A DNA stretch of 64,000 nucleotides from Halomonas caseinilytica (GCF_001662305.1 NZ_BDEP01000019.1:1-64000); one strand, 5' to 3'. Counted from the stretch's first letter, positions 1 to 19,382 are shown. Numbers and translations: made by a program. Notes: a model not told the origin generated them from the sequence alone.

Positions 1-8
1 CCAGGCTC
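1..8 (+). rRNA. Possible 3' end of a 5S rRNA (cut by window edge)
   Basis: The window opens with CCAGGCTC, which resembles the 3' terminus of gammaproteobacterial 5S rRNA (the helix I strand). It is followed by two hairpins, the second with a T-run, as is usual after an rRNA operon. An rrn operon next to birA is also known in pseudomonads. With only eight bases present this is an inference. Confidence 0.35.
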
Positions 9-10
9 GA

Positions 11-82
11 GGCCACGGCGTGGCCGTGGAGGCGTCAGGCACTTATACCGAGACCCCCGGCCTCACTGAGGTCGGGGGTTTT
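11..82 (+). terminator. Tandem hairpins and rho-independent terminator ahead of birA
   Basis: A first hairpin pairs GGCCAC (11-16) with GTGGCC (20-25). A second, stronger hairpin pairs 54-64 with 68-78 (11 bp with one G-T wobble, loop ACT) and is followed by TTTT at 79-82. This fits termination of an upstream, probably rRNA, transcript entering from the left edge. Confidence 0.8.
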
Positions 83-179
83 GTGTCGGGTGGCTGGACG
101 AAGCGCCCCGTGCTACGTCGATGACTTGATCGCTGAACGAATATGCAGGGGCCATCATGGAGGTAGCGATAAGGCGAAT

Positions 180-208
180 TTCCGGCGCTTGGCCTGTTCC
201 GATAGAAT
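180..208 (+). promoter_or_regulatory. Candidate sigma70 promoter for birA-coaX
   Basis: TTCCGG (180-185) and TAGAAT (203-208) are separated by 17 bases, and the -10 lies 28 bases before the birA ATG. The -35 is poor, so the assignment rests mainly on the -10 and its position. Confidence 0.4.
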
Positions 209-236
209 ATGGGTTTTCCTTGGTTGGGGCCTGTGC

Positions 237-1220
237 ATGACCATCGGAGACCTGATCCGCTTGCTGAGCGATGGTGAGTTCCATTCTGGCGAACAGCTTG
301 GGGAGCGGCTGGGTGTTTCTCGTGCGGCGGTATGGAAGCAGTTGCGTAAGCTCGAGTCGCTGGGCATTCCCATGGAGGCGGTGAAAGGGCAGGGCTACCG
401 GCTTGCCGAGCCGCTGGAACTGCTCGATGGCAGCGCCATCGTGGCCGGCCTGCCGCGAGAAGCCAGGCGTTGCGTGACTCGGCTGTTCGTCGAAGAGGTG
501 CTGCCTTCGAGCAATCAGTTCGTGCGGGATCGCTTTGAACAGGGGGCCGGACACGGCGAGGTTTGCCTTGTCGAGCAGCAGAGTGCTGGCAAGGGGCGTC
601 GAGGTCGAGCCTGGGTGACTCCATGGGGGCGTACCTTGATGTTGTCGGTGGGGTGGCGCTTCGAGTCGGGGGTCGCAGCCCTGGAGGGCTTGAGCCTGGC
701 TGTCGGTGTCGTGTTGTCCCGCGTGCTGGAATCACATGGTGTGGCGCCATTGCTCAAGTGGCCCAATGATGTGCTGCTGGAGACCTCGAGTGGCGCGTTC
801 GGCAAGCTGGCCGGCATCCTGGTGGAAATGAGTGGTGATGCCGCGGGGCCTTGTGAGGTCGTGGTGGGAATCGGCATCAATGTCGATCTGTCCGCCGAGT
901 TCCGGGCAGGTATCGAACAGCCGGTGTCGGCGGTTCGTGACCAGGCCCCGGCGCTTGCGCGCAACCAGTTGGCCATCGAGCTGCTGGCTCAATTGATGCC
1001 GCTGCTGGCGGACTTCGAGCAGCACGGGTTTGCTGCCTGGCAGGATGCCTGGAATGCGCGTCATGCGTTTGCCGGGCAGGAGGTCGAGGTAATCCAGGGG
1101 GATCGTCGCGATGTTGCCATTGCGGAGCAGGTGGATGCGTCGGGCAACCTGTGGGTCAGGCGGTCCACCGAGCGCTGGAAGCTTGCTGGAGGTGAGATCA
1201 GCGTGCGGGGCCGCGTATGA
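237..1220 (+). CDS. birA: Biotin--[acetyl-CoA carboxylase] ligase / biotin operon repressor
   Basis: 327 aa. It activates biotin to biotinyl-5'-AMP and transfers it to the carrier lysine of AccB. Residues 1-60 form a winged helix (GVSRAAVWKQLRKLESLG), so this is the bifunctional class that can also repress biotin genes. The ligase domain shows the adenylate loop GKGRRGRAW followed by a GRTLMLSVGW stretch, then KWPNDVLL and a short C-terminal SH3-like cap. I start at ATG 237, where the family sequence begins (MTIGDLIRLL), although the frame stays open further upstream. The stop overlaps coaX by four bases (ATGA), which indicates translational coupling. No biotin biosynthesis gene lies in the window. 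Confidence 0.95.
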   Translation: MTIGDLIRLLSDGEFHSGEQLGERLGVSRAAVWKQLRKLESLGIPMEAVKGQGYRLAEPLELLDGSAIVAGLPREARRCVTRLFVEEVLPSSNQFVRDRFEQGAGHGEVCLVEQQSAGKGRRGRAWVTPWGRTLMLSVGWRFESGVAALEGLSLAVGVVLSRVLESHGVAPLLKWPNDVLLETSSGAFGKLAGILVEMSGDAAGPCEVVVGIGINVDLSAEFRAGIEQPVSAVRDQAPALARNQLAIELLAQLMPLLADFEQHGFAAWQDAWNARHAFAGQEVEVIQGDRRDVAIAEQVDASGNLWVRRSTERWKLAGGEISVRGRV

Positions 1221-2056
1221 TCCTCGACCTGGACATCGGGAATACGTTGTCGAAGTGGCGACTCAAGGATGCCGACAGTAGCGAGATACGTTCCCGAGGG
1301 GCCGTCTGGACCCGAGAGGAGTGGCGCCCGGGTGCGGATATTCCGGACCTGGACGTGGTCGAGTCGGTCCGCATCTCCAGCGTGGCCCGTCAGGCGGTGC
1401 TTGCCCGGACGGTGACGCTGTTGCGGCATCGGGTGGGGGGAGTCCATGTGGCCCGCTCCACGCCGGAAGCCCTGGGCGTGACCAATGGCTATGAAGAGCC
1501 CGCTCGACTGGGCGTCGACCGCTGGATGGGGGTGTTGGCAGGCTATCAGCTGGCGGGCGGCTGTTGCTCGGTGGATTGTGGCAGTGCCATCACCATGGAC
1601 TTCGTGCTGCCCGGTGGGCGACATCTCGGTGGTTACATACTGCCGGGGCTGCGCCTGATGAAGGAGAGCCTGAAGCTGGGTACCCGAAACGTGGCCATCG
1701 ATCCGGACAGTGAGGCCGACGAGCTCCTGGAGCCGGGGGTTCGCACCGTCGAGGCGGTCAATCATGGCATCTACATGGCGGCGGTCAGTGCAGTGAACCG
1801 TATCTACAGCGAGGTATGCGATCAGCAAGGCGTCGCCTTGCCGCTGCTGGTGACGGGGGGCGACGCACGGGTGGTGTCACGGGGTATCCAGGCGCCGCAT
1901 GCCGTGTGGCCCGATATGGTCTATGGTGGCCTCGAGGCCTGTTTTCCGTTGACCGCGGCCGAGCGAGCCGGCCGAATGTCGGGGGCGCCGGAGGTGCCAC
2001 GGCCGGTGGCATTGGAAAAGATTCGCGCTGGCCTTGCATTCTCCATGCTGCTTTGA
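1217..2056 (+). CDS. coaX: Type III pantothenate kinase
   Basis: 279 aa. It phosphorylates pantothenate, the first committed step of CoA synthesis, and belongs to the ASKHA fold family. The phosphate-1 motif DIGNT is at residues 6-10. GVDRWMGVLAGY and VDCGSAITMDFV (catalytic Asp region) follow, then GGYILPGLRLM and the adenosine-binding TGGDA. Type III enzymes lack feedback inhibition by CoA and replace CoaA in pseudomonads and relatives. The gene is coupled to birA by an ATGA overlap, as in Pseudomonas. Confidence 0.95.
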   Translation: MILDLDIGNTLSKWRLKDADSSEIRSRGAVWTREEWRPGADIPDLDVVESVRISSVARQAVLARTVTLLRHRVGGVHVARSTPEALGVTNGYEEPARLGVDRWMGVLAGYQLAGGCCSVDCGSAITMDFVLPGGRHLGGYILPGLRLMKESLKLGTRNVAIDPDSEADELLEPGVRTVEAVNHGIYMAAVSAVNRIYSEVCDQQGVALPLLVTGGDARVVSRGIQAPHAVWPDMVYGGLEACFPLTAAERAGRMSGAPEVPRPVALEKIRAGLAFSMLL

Positions 2057-2133
2057 CAGAATGCGTCGCGTTCCGGAGCGGCAGCCCTGTCTCGACGAGG
2101 ATGTCCTGTCAGGATGATTGAGAAAACAATCAC

Positions 2134-2161
2134 TTGACACCGTAACCTGGAGCTGTAAAAT
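2134..2161 (+). promoter_or_regulatory. Strong stable-RNA promoter for the tRNA-Tyr/Gly/Thr cluster
   Basis: A perfect TTGACA (2134-2139) is spaced 16 bases from TAAAAT (2156-2161). The discriminator that follows (GCTCCGCC) is GC-rich, a hallmark of stringently controlled stable-RNA promoters. Initiation is expected a few bases before the mature tRNA-Tyr 5' end at 2174. Confidence 0.8.
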
Positions 2162-2173
2162 GCTCCGCCAGTT

Positions 2174-2257
<84 letters not shown>

Positions 2258-2302
2258 GATTCTGCCGTGCTCGCTGAGCGAGAATGGCGCAAGAGTGGGC
2301 AG

Positions 2303-2376
<74 letters not shown>

Positions 2377-2410
2377 GTGTTTTGACATCGTTTCGATGTC
2401 GGTTGTAAGC

Positions 2411-2485
2411 GCTCATGTAGCTCAGGGGTAGAGCACACCCTTGGTAAGGGTGAGGTCGACGGTTCAAATCCGTCCATGAGCTCCA
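2411..2485 (+). tRNA. tRNA-Thr (anticodon GGT)
   Basis: Acceptor GCTCATG (2411-2417) pairs with CATGAGC (2475-2481), followed by discriminator T and encoded CCA. The anticodon loop TTGGTAA has GGT at 2443-2445. This is the thrT position, which in E. coli and Pseudomonas is followed by tufB; here it is followed by a terminator. Confidence 0.97.
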
Positions 2486-2490
2486 TTGCG

Positions 2491-2520
2491 AAAAGGCGAG
2501 CGAGAGCTCGCCTTTTCTTT
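2491..2520 (+). terminator. Rho-independent terminator of the tRNA-Tyr/Gly/Thr transcript
   Basis: AAAAGGCGAGC (2491-2501) pairs perfectly with GCTCGCCTTTT (2506-2516) around a GAGA tetraloop (GNRA class), and a T-rich tail follows. It starts only five bases after the tRNA-Thr CCA, so this transcript contains no protein gene. Confidence 0.9.
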
Positions 2521-2550
2521 TTCTTCCGGAAGTGAGCGTGCCGGAAGGGG

Positions 2551-2579
2551 TTGCCAGGCGAAAAGGGCTTCGCTATCAT
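2551..2579 (+). promoter_or_regulatory. Promoter for tRNA-Trp-secE-nusG
   Basis: TTGCCA (2551-2556) and TATCAT (2574-2579) are spaced 17 bases apart, with a GC-rich discriminator. It lies between the upstream terminator and tRNA-Trp. A second, weaker -10-like TATACT at 2733-2738, after the tRNA, might add secE-specific transcription. Confidence 0.7.
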
Positions 2580-2630
2580 GGCGCCCGCTGTCGCTCGGGG
2601 TCGCTGCAAAGGCGGGCCTTGAAGGCATAC

Positions 2631-2706
<76 letters not shown>

Positions 2707-2778
2707 GTCTTCCCCAGGCTGGCAATATCCCGTATACTGTCTTGTTTTCGATTGCTGCCCCTGAGGAGTCTCGTGGTC

Positions 2779-3147
2779 ATGAAACATAACGCCGAGGTGC
2801 AGGAGTCGCGCCACGACGGGCTCAAGTGGGCGGTTGTCGTCATTCTGTTGGTTCTGGCCGTGGTCGGCAATACGTACTTTGCCGACATGGCATTACTTTA
2901 TCGTGTGCTCGGTGTCGTCGCGCTCAGCGTGGTGGCGGCGCTGTTGGCATTGACCACCACGAAGGGTCGCGAGCTGCTGGAGCTGGCCCGCAACGCGAAG
3001 AAAGAGATTCAGCGCGTTGTCTGGCCGACACGTCCCGAAACCATCCAGACGACCGCCATCGTGCTGGTTGCCGTGCTGGTGGTGGGGCTGATGCTGTGGC
3101 TCATCGACACGCTTCTTGGCTGGGCGATGTCCGGCGTCATTGGTTAG
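2779..3147 (+). CDS. secE: Preprotein translocase subunit SecE
   Basis: 122 aa. Essential small subunit of the SecYEG channel that clamps the two halves of SecY. Three hydrophobic segments are visible (about residues 14-33, 40-58 and 93-115), matching the three-TM E. coli type. The conserved amphipathic helix and cytosolic loop ([15 protein letters not shown]) sit before the last membrane span. I choose ATG 2779 because GAGGAG at 2763-2768 lies ten bases upstream. nusG follows after eight bases. Confidence 0.95.
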   Translation: MKHNAEVQESRHDGLKWAVVVILLVLAVVGNTYFADMALLYRVLGVVALSVVAALLALTTTKGRELLELARNAKKEIQRVVWPTRPETIQTTAIVLVAVLVVGLMLWLIDTLLGWAMSGVIG

Positions 3148-3155
3148 GAGTCCGC

Positions 3156-3689
3156 ATGTCCAAGCGTTGGTACGTCGTACACGCCTATTCCGGCTTCGAG
3201 AAGCATGTCATGCGCTCGCTCATTGAGCGCGTGAAGCTGTATGGCATGGAGGACCGCTTCGGCGAGATCCTGGTGCCGACCGAAGAAGTCGTTGAGGTGC
3301 GTGACGGCAAGCGCCGCAAGAGCGAACGCAAGTTCTATCCCGGCTATGTGCTGGTCGAGATGGAAATGGCCGATGAGACCTGGCACCTGGTCAATGAGAC
3401 CCCGCGAGTCATGGGGTTCATCGGTGGCACGAAGGAGAAGCCGGCGCCTATCACGCAGCGTGAGGCAGACGCCATTCTCAGTCGTGTCAAGGACGGCGTC
3501 GAGCAGCCGCGGCCGAAGACCATGTTCGAGCCGGGGCAGTCGGTGCGTGTCATTGACGGGCCTTTCGCCGATTTCAATGGCGTGGTCGAGGAAGTCAACT
3601 ACGACAAGAGCCGCCTGCAGGTCAGCGTGCTGATCTTCGGTCGCTCCACGCCCGTCGAGCTGGAATTCGCTCAGGTCGAGAAAGAGTGA
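3156..3689 (+). CDS. nusG: Transcription termination/antitermination factor NusG
   Basis: 177 aa. It binds the RNA polymerase clamp to suppress pausing, and links polymerase to Rho or to ribosomal protein S10. The NGN domain covers roughly residues 1-120 ([32 protein letters not shown]). The C-terminal KOW domain follows ([18 protein letters not shown]). Start ATG 3156 follows GGAG at 3147-3150. The secE-nusG pairing is standard. Confidence 0.96.
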   Translation: MSKRWYVVHAYSGFEKHVMRSLIERVKLYGMEDRFGEILVPTEEVVEVRDGKRRKSERKFYPGYVLVEMEMADETWHLVNETPRVMGFIGGTKEKPAPITQREADAILSRVKDGVEQPRPKTMFEPGQSVRVIDGPFADFNGVVEEVNYDKSRLQVSVLIFGRSTPVELEFAQVEKE

Positions 3690-3771
3690 CCCGAGCATGA
3701 ACGTGGCGGTCGCCTAGGTGGCCGCTTAACCCGGGGAGCCGCAAGGCGCTATTACCCATCTGGAGTCCATC
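3690..3771 (+). promoter_or_regulatory. rplK leader, candidate L1 autoregulatory site
   Basis: This 82-base nusG-rplK spacer is GC-rich and can fold. It includes a CCCGGGGAGCCGCAAGGCGC stretch near 3731-3750. In E. coli, L1 represses rplK-rplA by binding the L11 leader. I infer the same role from position and folding, without having aligned the L1 motif. Confidence 0.35.
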
Positions 3772-4203
3772 ATGGCCAAGAAAGTACAGGCTTACATCAA
3801 GCTGCAGGTCGCAGCTGGTAAAGCCAATCCGAGTCCTCCCGTGGGGCCCGCGCTGGGTCAGCACGGCGTCAACATCATGGAGTTCTGCAAGGCCTTCAAC
3901 GCCGAGACGCAGAACCTCGAGCCGGGTCTGCCGACCCCGGTCGTCATCACCGTGTATGCCGACCGCAGCTTCACCTTCGTCACCAAGACCCCGCCCGCGT
4001 CGGTCCTGCTGAAGAAGGCGGCTGGCATCAAGTCCGGCTCTGGCGAGCCGAACAAGAACAAGGTCGGCACCGTGACCCGCGAGCAACTCGAAGAGATCGC
4101 TCAGGCCAAGGAGCCGGATCTGACGGCCGCCGATCTCGACGCCGCGGTGCGCACCATTGCCGGTAGCGCCCGTAGCATGGGCCTGAACGTGGAGGGTCTC
4201 TGA
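3772..4203 (+). CDS. rplK: 50S ribosomal protein L11
   Basis: 143 aa, the E. coli length class. It binds the GTPase-associated region of 23S rRNA and is needed for RelA activation by uncharged tRNA. The proline-rich N-terminal signature [16 protein letters not shown], the target region of thiopeptides, is intact. The C-terminal rRNA-binding domain ends MGLNVEGL. It is two bases from rplA, with which it forms the L11 operon. Confidence 0.97.
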   Translation: MAKKVQAYIKLQVAAGKANPSPPVGPALGQHGVNIMEFCKAFNAETQNLEPGLPTPVVITVYADRSFTFVTKTPPASVLLKKAAGIKSGSGEPNKNKVGTVTREQLEEIAQAKEPDLTAADLDAAVRTIAGSARSMGLNVEGL

Positions 4204-4205
4204 TC

Positions 4206-4898
4206 ATGGCTAAGCTGACCAAGCGTGCAAAGCTGTTCCGTGAAAAGGTCGACCCGAACAAGGCATACAGCCTGGATGAGGCCGTCGAGCTGCTTTCCGA
4301 ACTCTCCAATGTGAAGTTCAAGGAATCTGTCGACGTCGCCATCAACTTGGGTGTCGATCCGCGTAAATCCGATCAGGTCGTGCGTGGCGCCACCGTCATG
4401 CCGAATGGTACTGGCAAGGACGTGCGCGTCGCCGTCTTCACTCAGGGCGCCAATGCTGACGCGGCCAAGGAAGCCGGGGCTGATGTCATCGGCATGGACG
4501 ACCTGGCCGAGCAGGTCAAGAAGGGCCAGCTCGACTTCGACGTGGTCATCGCCTCGCCGGATGCCATGCGCGTCGTCGGCCAGCTGGGCCAGATTCTCGG
4601 TCCGCGCGGCCTGATGCCGAACCCCAAGGTCGGTACCGTGACCCCCGACGTCGCCACTGCGGTCAAGAACGCCAAGGCGGGTCAGGTGCGGTTCCGTACC
4701 GACAAGAATGGCATCATCCACACCACACTGGGCAAGGTCGACTTCGACGCTGCTGCCATCCGGGGCAACCTGGAGGCGCTGATCGCCGACCTGAAGAAGC
4801 TCAAACCGAGCACGTCCAAGGGTGTGTATTTCAAGAAGGTCTCCCTGTCCACCACCATGGGCCCGGGCGTGACCGTCGACCATTCCGCGCTGGTCTGA
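4206..4898 (+). CDS. rplA: 50S ribosomal protein L1
   Basis: 230 aa. Protein of the mobile L1 stalk that helps release E-site tRNA; in E. coli it also represses its own operon. Family signatures include [16 protein letters not shown] and the [20 protein letters not shown] loop. The product ends just before the long rplJ leader. Gene order rplK-rplA-rplJ-rplL matches E. coli. Confidence 0.97.
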   Translation: MAKLTKRAKLFREKVDPNKAYSLDEAVELLSELSNVKFKESVDVAINLGVDPRKSDQVVRGATVMPNGTGKDVRVAVFTQGANADAAKEAGADVIGMDDLAEQVKKGQLDFDVVIASPDAMRVVGQLGQILGPRGLMPNPKVGTVTPDVATAVKNAKAGQVRFRTDKNGIIHTTLGKVDFDAAAIRGNLEALIADLKKLKPSTSKGVYFKKVSLSTTMGPGVTVDHSALV

Positions 4899-5159
4899 AT
4901 CGCGGAGCGATAAAGAGCAAGAAACTTTGCGGTCCCCGTGCGCTGTTTCGACAAGAGCCGGCGGGGCACCGTCAAAGACCGCAGGTGCCGCCTTCATTCA
5001 GGAAGGCGGCTTAATCGTCCTCAGTGGAGGCCTGCGCAGATGGTGTGGCCGCCAGACGTCTGGTGAGCACCATCACCCAGGACCCCCACCGCTTGCGGAG
5101 GGGGAGATGGTAACCACCGGAACGCTCTTGAGAGGTTCCGGCACGAAGGAGTGATCACT
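4899..5159 (+). promoter_or_regulatory. rplJ (L10) leader RNA region
   Basis: 261 bases without a gene between rplA and rplJ, with several strong hairpins. GCCGCCTTC (4987-4995) pairs with GAAGGCGGC (5002-5010). A CCCCCACCGC...GGAGGGGG arm lies near 5083-5106. CCGGAAC (5117-5123) pairs with GTTCCGG (5135-5141) immediately before the rplJ ribosome-binding site. In E. coli this leader binds the L10-L12 complex to repress translation of rplJL, and the position and folding support the same here. I see no clear internal promoter. Confidence 0.65.
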
Positions 5160-5663
5160 GTGCCACTAGCACTCGAAGGCAAGAAAGCAATTGTTGCCGA
5201 GGTCAGTGAAGCGGCCAAGGATGCTCTCTCCGTCGTTGTTGCCGATTCTCGTGGTGTCTCGGTCAGCAAGATGACCGACCTGCGCAAGCAGGCCCGCGAG
5301 AATGGCGTGCAGATCCGTGTTGTGCGCAACACTCTGGCACGTCGCGCCCTGGAGGGCACTCAGTGGGAGTGCCTGAATGACAGCTTCGTGGGTCCGACCC
5401 TTCTGGCCTTCTCCACTGATCATCCGGGTGCTGCCGCCCGTTTGTTCAAGGAGTTCGGCAAGACGGAGAAGGACTTCGAAGTCAAGGCGCTGGCCTACGA
5501 AGGCGAGTTCATCCCGGCAAGCGATCTCGATCGCCTGGCAACCCTGCCGACCCGTGACGAGGCCATTGCCAAGCTGATGTCCGTCATGAAGGAAGCCTCC
5601 GCCGGCAAGCTGGTTCGCACCCTCGCCGCGCTGCGCGACCAGAAGCAGGAAGAGGCGGCCTGA
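5160..5663 (+). CDS. rplJ: 50S ribosomal protein L10
   Basis: 167 aa. It anchors the L7/L12 dimers to the ribosome, forming the stalk that recruits translation GTPases. The N-terminal RNA-binding domain contains [18 protein letters not shown] and [11 protein letters not shown]. The alanine-rich C-terminal helix that holds L12 dimers is present. The start is GTG 5160, with AGGAG at 5147-5151 eight bases upstream. An in-frame GTG at 5151 overlaps that Shine-Dalgarno sequence and is rejected. Confidence 0.95.
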   Translation: MPLALEGKKAIVAEVSEAAKDALSVVVADSRGVSVSKMTDLRKQARENGVQIRVVRNTLARRALEGTQWECLNDSFVGPTLLAFSTDHPGAAARLFKEFGKTEKDFEVKALAYEGEFIPASDLDRLATLPTRDEAIAKLMSVMKEASAGKLVRTLAALRDQKQEEAA

Positions 5664-5752
5664 GCCAGGAGCTCGGGCGCGTCACGCGAGTCGAACATTG
5701 AATCACCGAGTCGTCGAATCATCGAGACTCCCGCAAAGTTAGGAACGTGAAA

Positions 5753-6127
5753 ATGGCACTGACCAAAGAAGACATCATCAACGCCGTCGCCGACATGTCC
5801 GTGATGGAAGTCGCTGAGCTGATCGAAGCGATGGAAGAGAAGTTCGGCGTGTCCGCTGCTGCTGCCGTCGTGGCTGGCCCGGGCGCTGGTGGCGAAGCTG
5901 AAGCCGCCGAAGAACAGACCGAATTCGACCTGGTGCTGACCGGTGCCGGCGACAAGAAGGTCAACGTCATCAAGGCCGTCCGCGAGATCACCGGCCTGGG
6001 CCTGAAGGAAGCCAAGGGCGCCGTCGACGGCGTGCCGGCAACCCTGAAGGAAGGCATGTCCAAGGAAGATGCCGAAGAAGCCAAGACCAAGCTGGAAGAA
6101 GCCGGCGCTTCCGTGGAGCTCAAGTAA
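5753..6127 (+). CDS. rplL: 50S ribosomal protein L7/L12
   Basis: 124 aa. Multicopy stalk protein that stimulates EF-Tu and EF-G GTPase activity. The N-terminal dimerisation region is followed by the Ala/Gly/Glu-rich hinge (about residues 37-52) and the globular C-terminal domain with [21 protein letters not shown] take ATG 5753 rather than GTG 5747 because AGGA (5741-5744) is eight bases before the ATG and the family begins MALTKEDI. An attenuator follows before rpoB. Confidence 0.96.
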   Translation: MALTKEDIINAVADMSVMEVAELIEAMEEKFGVSAAAAVVAGPGAGGEAEAAEEQTEFDLVLTGAGDKKVNVIKAVREITGLGLKEAKGAVDGVPATLKEGMSKEDAEEAKTKLEEAGASVELK

Positions 6128-6167
6128 CTCTTGTGCCTACGGCTTCACGCGCGGCGTAAGCTTGTAC

Positions 6168-6201
6168 GGCTGGTGGCGGTACATCCGCTGCCGGCCTTTT
6201 T
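6168..6201 (+). terminator. rplL-rpoB attenuator
   Basis: Bases 6168-6179 pair with 6185-6196 in a 12-bp stem including three G-T wobbles, with loop TACAT, followed by TTTTT. It lies in the 233-base rplL-rpoB spacer, where E. coli has a partial terminator that lowers rpoBC transcription relative to rplJL. A second hairpin, GGCGAGCC (6254-6261) with GGCTCGCC (6271-6278), lies downstream where E. coli has an RNase III site. Confidence 0.75.
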
Positions 6202-6360
6202 CTGTTGTCGCTAGCCGGTAGCCCTGCGGGGCGCCGGTTGGCCGAATTCCGATGGCGAGCCTCTTCCGGGGGCTCGCCGTCAGCGCCTGACGGAGCCGAC
6301 CCCCGTCGGGTGGCGCCGACACGCATCGGTCACCCATGGTGAACAAGCTGGGGAATACAG

Positions 6361-10440
<4,080 letters not shown>

Positions 10441-10526
10441 GGCTGCCGTAACGGCGCTTCGCAGTATGACGGTCCGCGGGGGCGTGCGCGCCCCCGCCCA
10501 TGACAACTCCGCAACGGAGCCGACCC

Positions 10527-14744
<4,218 letters not shown>

Positions 14745-14755
14745 TGCAACCATTG

Positions 14756-14784
14756 GCGTGGGCCCGCATGACGCGGGCCCACGC
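14756..14784 (+). terminator. Perfect 12-bp hairpin after rpoC (terminator or processing structure)
   Basis: GCGTGGGCCCGC (14756-14767) pairs with 14773-14784 around loop ATGAC. There is no T-run; the next bases are the -35 hexamer of the rpsL promoter. It may stabilise the rpoBC mRNA 3' end or terminate weakly. Confidence 0.55.
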
Positions 14785-14814
14785 TTGACGGACGGCAGTA
14801 TCAGACATTAGAAT
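14785..14814 (+). promoter_or_regulatory. str operon promoter
   Basis: TTGACG (14785-14790) and TAGAAT (14809-14814) are spaced 18 bases, followed by GCGCAGCC. The TAGAATGCGC stretch closely resembles the TATAATGCGC of the rpsJ promoter at 19377. The roughly 100-base leader to rpsL contains no other gene. Confidence 0.7.
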
Positions 14815-14923
14815 GCGCAGCCTTTAACAGTGGGGCGGGTGCGCTCGCACCATTGGGAAAGTGCGCAAGACAGGAAGCGAACGGCTACTCGCTTCCGCCA
14901 AGGCAACCCATTTGGAGCAATAA

Positions 14924-15298
14924 ATGGCAACGATCAATCAGCTCGTGCGCAAGCCGCGCAAGCGCCAGGCCGCCAAGAGCGACGTGCCGGCGCTGCAAGC
15001 TTGCCCGCAGAAGCGCGGCGTTTGCACGCGCGTCTATACCACTACCCCGAAGAAGCCGAACTCGGCCCTGCGTAAGGTCTGCCGTGTGCGCCTGACCAAC
15101 GGCTATGAAGTGGCTTCCTACATCGGCGGTGAAGGCCACAACCTCCAGGAGCACTCCGTGGTCCTGATTCGTGGCGGCCGGGTCAAGGACCTTCCGGGTG
15201 TCCGTTACCACACGGTGCGCGGTGCTCTGGATACCTCCGGCGTTCAGAATCGTAAGCAGGGCCGTTCCAAGTACGGCACCAAGCGTCCGAAGGCCTGA
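14924..15298 (+). CDS. rpsL: 30S ribosomal protein S12
   Basis: 124 aa. Decoding-centre protein. The [14 protein letters not shown] segment carries the wild-type lysine at the position of E. coli K43. The [15 protein letters not shown] region, at the second streptomycin-resistance hot spot, is also intact, so the sequence predicts a streptomycin-sensitive S12. First gene of the str operon. Confidence 0.97.
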   Translation: MATINQLVRKPRKRQAAKSDVPALQACPQKRGVCTRVYTTTPKKPNSALRKVCRVRLTNGYEVASYIGGEGHNLQEHSVVLIRGGRVKDLPGVRYHTVRGALDTSGVQNRKQGRSKYGTKRPKA

Positions 15299-15424
15299 TC
15301 AAGGCGTTCGACGCAAGGGCTACGGCCACCGAGAGTTTTATAGTCACGGTCTGATAAGAGTAAGGTCGAGCGCCGCTAGGTCGTCTCGGGTTTACCTGAA
15401 GGACCCTTCGAACGAGGGCTTATC
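15299..15424 (+). promoter_or_regulatory. rpsL-rpsG intercistronic region, candidate S7 operator
   Basis: 126 bases separate rpsL and rpsG, unlike the tight spacing elsewhere in the locus. In E. coli the S12-S7 intercistronic RNA (about 100 bases) binds S7 to repress the downstream cistrons. The long spacer in the same position suggests conservation; I have not matched the S7-binding core. Confidence 0.4.
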
Positions 15425-15895
15425 ATGCCTAGAAGAAGAGTTGCGGCCAAGCGCGAGATCCTGCCGGATCCGAAATTCGGAAGCGAGCGCCTGGCGAAGT
15501 TCATGAACCACCTGATGATCAGCGGCAAGAAGTCCGTAGCTGAGCGTATCGTCTATGGTGCGCTGGACAGGGTTGCCGAGCGTAGCAAGGAAGAGCCGCT
15601 GGAGATCTTCGACAAGGCGCTGGAAACCATCCAGCCCATGGTCGAGGTCAAGTCTCGCCGTGTCGGCGGGGCGACCTATCAGGTGCCGGTCGAAGTGCGC
15701 CCGTCTCGCCGTCAGGCGCTCGCCATGCGCTGGATGGTGGATGCCGCTCGCCGCCGTGGTGAGAAGACCATGGTGCAGCGTCTGGCTGGCGAGATGCTGG
15801 ATGCCGCCGAAGGCAAGGGTTCGGCCGTCAAGAAGCGTGAGGACGTACACCGCATGGCAGAAGCCAACAAGGCCTTCTCTCACTATCGGTTCTAA
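15425..15895 (+). CDS. rpsG: 30S ribosomal protein S7
   Basis: 156 aa. Primary 16S rRNA-binding protein that nucleates the 30S head and touches E-site tRNA. Conserved stretches are [34 protein letters not shown] and [14 protein letters not shown]. The protein ends AFSHYRF, without the C-terminal tail of some E. coli strains. fusA follows after 45 bases. Confidence 0.97.
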   Translation: MPRRRVAAKREILPDPKFGSERLAKFMNHLMISGKKSVAERIVYGALDRVAERSKEEPLEIFDKALETIQPMVEVKSRRVGGATYQVPVEVRPSRRQALAMRWMVDAARRRGEKTMVQRLAGEMLDAAEGKGSAVKKREDVHRMAEANKAFSHYRF

Positions 15896-15940
15896 GTTCA
15901 GCGCTTCTAAACCGCATCGCCAACCAACGGGAGTTACATC

Positions 15941-18061
<2,121 letters not shown>

Positions 18062-18090
18062 CCGTTAGCTAACGTAAAGAGGTCATAGCA

Positions 18091-19284
18091 GTGGCTAAGG
18101 AAAAATTCGAACGTTCCAAAACGCACGTCAACGTCGGCACCATCGGTCACGTCGACCACGGTAAGACCACGCTGACTGCGGCCCTGACTCGTGTGTCCGC
18201 GGAAGTCTTCGGCGGTGATGCCCGTGCGTTCGACTCCATCGACAACGCACCGGAAGAGCGCGAGCGCGGTATCACCATCGCCACCGCTCACGTCGAGTAC
18301 CAGTCCGAAGAGCGTCACTACGCTCACGTCGACTGCCCGGGGCACGCTGACTACGTCAAGAACATGATCACCGGTGCCGCCCAGATGGACGGCGCTATCC
18401 TGGTCTGTTCCGCCGCCGACGGCCCCATGCCGCAGACTCGCGAGCACATCCTGCTGTCTCGCCAGGTCGGCGTGCCGACCATCGTCGTGTTCCTGAACAA
18501 GGCCGACATGGTCGACGACGAAGAGCTGCTCGAGCTGGTCGAGATGGAAGTCCGTGAACTGCTCAACGAGTACGACTTCCCGGGCGACGACTGCCCGATC
18601 ATCACCGGTTCTGCTCTGATGGCGCTGGAAGGCAAGGATGACAACGGCATGGGTACCACCGCCGTTGCCAACCTGATCAAGGCCCTGGATGCCTACATTC
18701 CGGAGCCGGAGCGCGCCATCGATCAGCCGTTCCTGATGCCGATCGAGGACGTCTTCTCCATCTCTGGCCGTGGCACCGTGGTGACCGGTCGTGTCGAGCG
18801 CGGCATCGTCAAGGCTGGCGAGGAAGTCGAGATCGTCGGTATCAAGGAAACCGCCAAGACCACCGTTACCGGTGTCGAAATGTTCCGCAAGCTGCTCGAC
18901 GAAGGTCGCGCAGGCGAGAACATCGGTGCACTGCTGCGTGGTACCAAGCGTGACGATGTCGAGCGTGGTCAGGTCCTGGCCAAGCCGGGCACCATCACCC
19001 CGCACACCAAGTTCGAGGCTGAGGTCTACGTGCTGTCCAAGGACGAGGGTGGTCGTCACACTCCGTTCTTCAAGGGCTATCGTCCGCAGTTCTACTTCCG
19101 TACCACCGACATCACCGGTACCTGCGAACTACCGGAAGGCGTCGAAATGGTCATGCCGGGCGACAACGTCAAGATGGTCGTCAGCCTGATCGCTCCGGTC
19201 GCCATGGATGACGGTCTGCGCTTCGCCGTTCGCGAAGGCGGTCGTACCGTCGGCGCCGGCGTCGTGGCCAAGATCATCGAGTAA
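18091..19284 (+). CDS. tuf: Elongation factor Tu
   Basis: 397 aa. It delivers aminoacyl-tRNA to the ribosome as a GTP complex. GTPase motifs are [26 protein letters not shown] and NKAD. Domain II has [13 protein letters not shown] and domain III ends [10 protein letters not shown]. The start is GTG 18091. It occupies the tufA position at the end of the str operon and is the only tuf in this window; the tufB position in the tRNA cluster is empty. Confidence 0.97.
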   Translation: MAKEKFERSKTHVNVGTIGHVDHGKTTLTAALTRVSAEVFGGDARAFDSIDNAPEERERGITIATAHVEYQSEERHYAHVDCPGHADYVKNMITGAAQMDGAILVCSAADGPMPQTREHILLSRQVGVPTIVVFLNKADMVDDEELLELVEMEVRELLNEYDFPGDDCPIITGSALMALEGKDDNGMGTTAVANLIKALDAYIPEPERAIDQPFLMPIEDVFSISGRGTVVTGRVERGIVKAGEEVEIVGIKETAKTTVTGVEMFRKLLDEGRAGENIGALLRGTKRDDVERGQVLAKPGTITPHTKFEAEVYVLSKDEGGRHTPFFKGYRPQFYFRTTDITGTCELPEGVEMVMPGDNVKMVVSLIAPVAMDDGLRFAVREGGRTVGAGVVAKIIE

Positions 19285-19306
19285 GCGACAAGCGCTCGAC
19301 CGATCG

Positions 19307-19335
19307 AAGGGGGCTCCGCAAGGAGCCCCCTTTCT
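19307..19335 (+). terminator. str operon terminator
   Basis: AAGGGGGCTCC (19307-19317) pairs with GGAGCCCCCTT (19322-19332) around a GCAA tetraloop, ending in TTTCT. It separates the str and S10 transcripts. Confidence 0.9.
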
Positions 19336-19353
19336 GCGCACCGTGATGAGGGT

Positions 19354-19382
19354 TTGACTCTCGTTTTTGGTGCGCCTATAAT
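19354..19382 (+). promoter_or_regulatory. S10 operon promoter
   Basis: TTGACT (19354-19359) and a consensus TATAAT (19377-19382) are spaced exactly 17 bases apart. The expected start near 19389 leaves a leader of only about 58 bases before rpsJ. That is much shorter than the L4-binding S10 leader of E. coli. Confidence 0.9.

Noticed and set aside
2524..2630. Possible remnant of a tufB gene between tRNA-Thr and tRNA-Trp
   Set aside because: The stretch is only about 107 bases and no EF-Tu-like peptide appears in any frame; it is accounted for by a terminator tail and a promoter.
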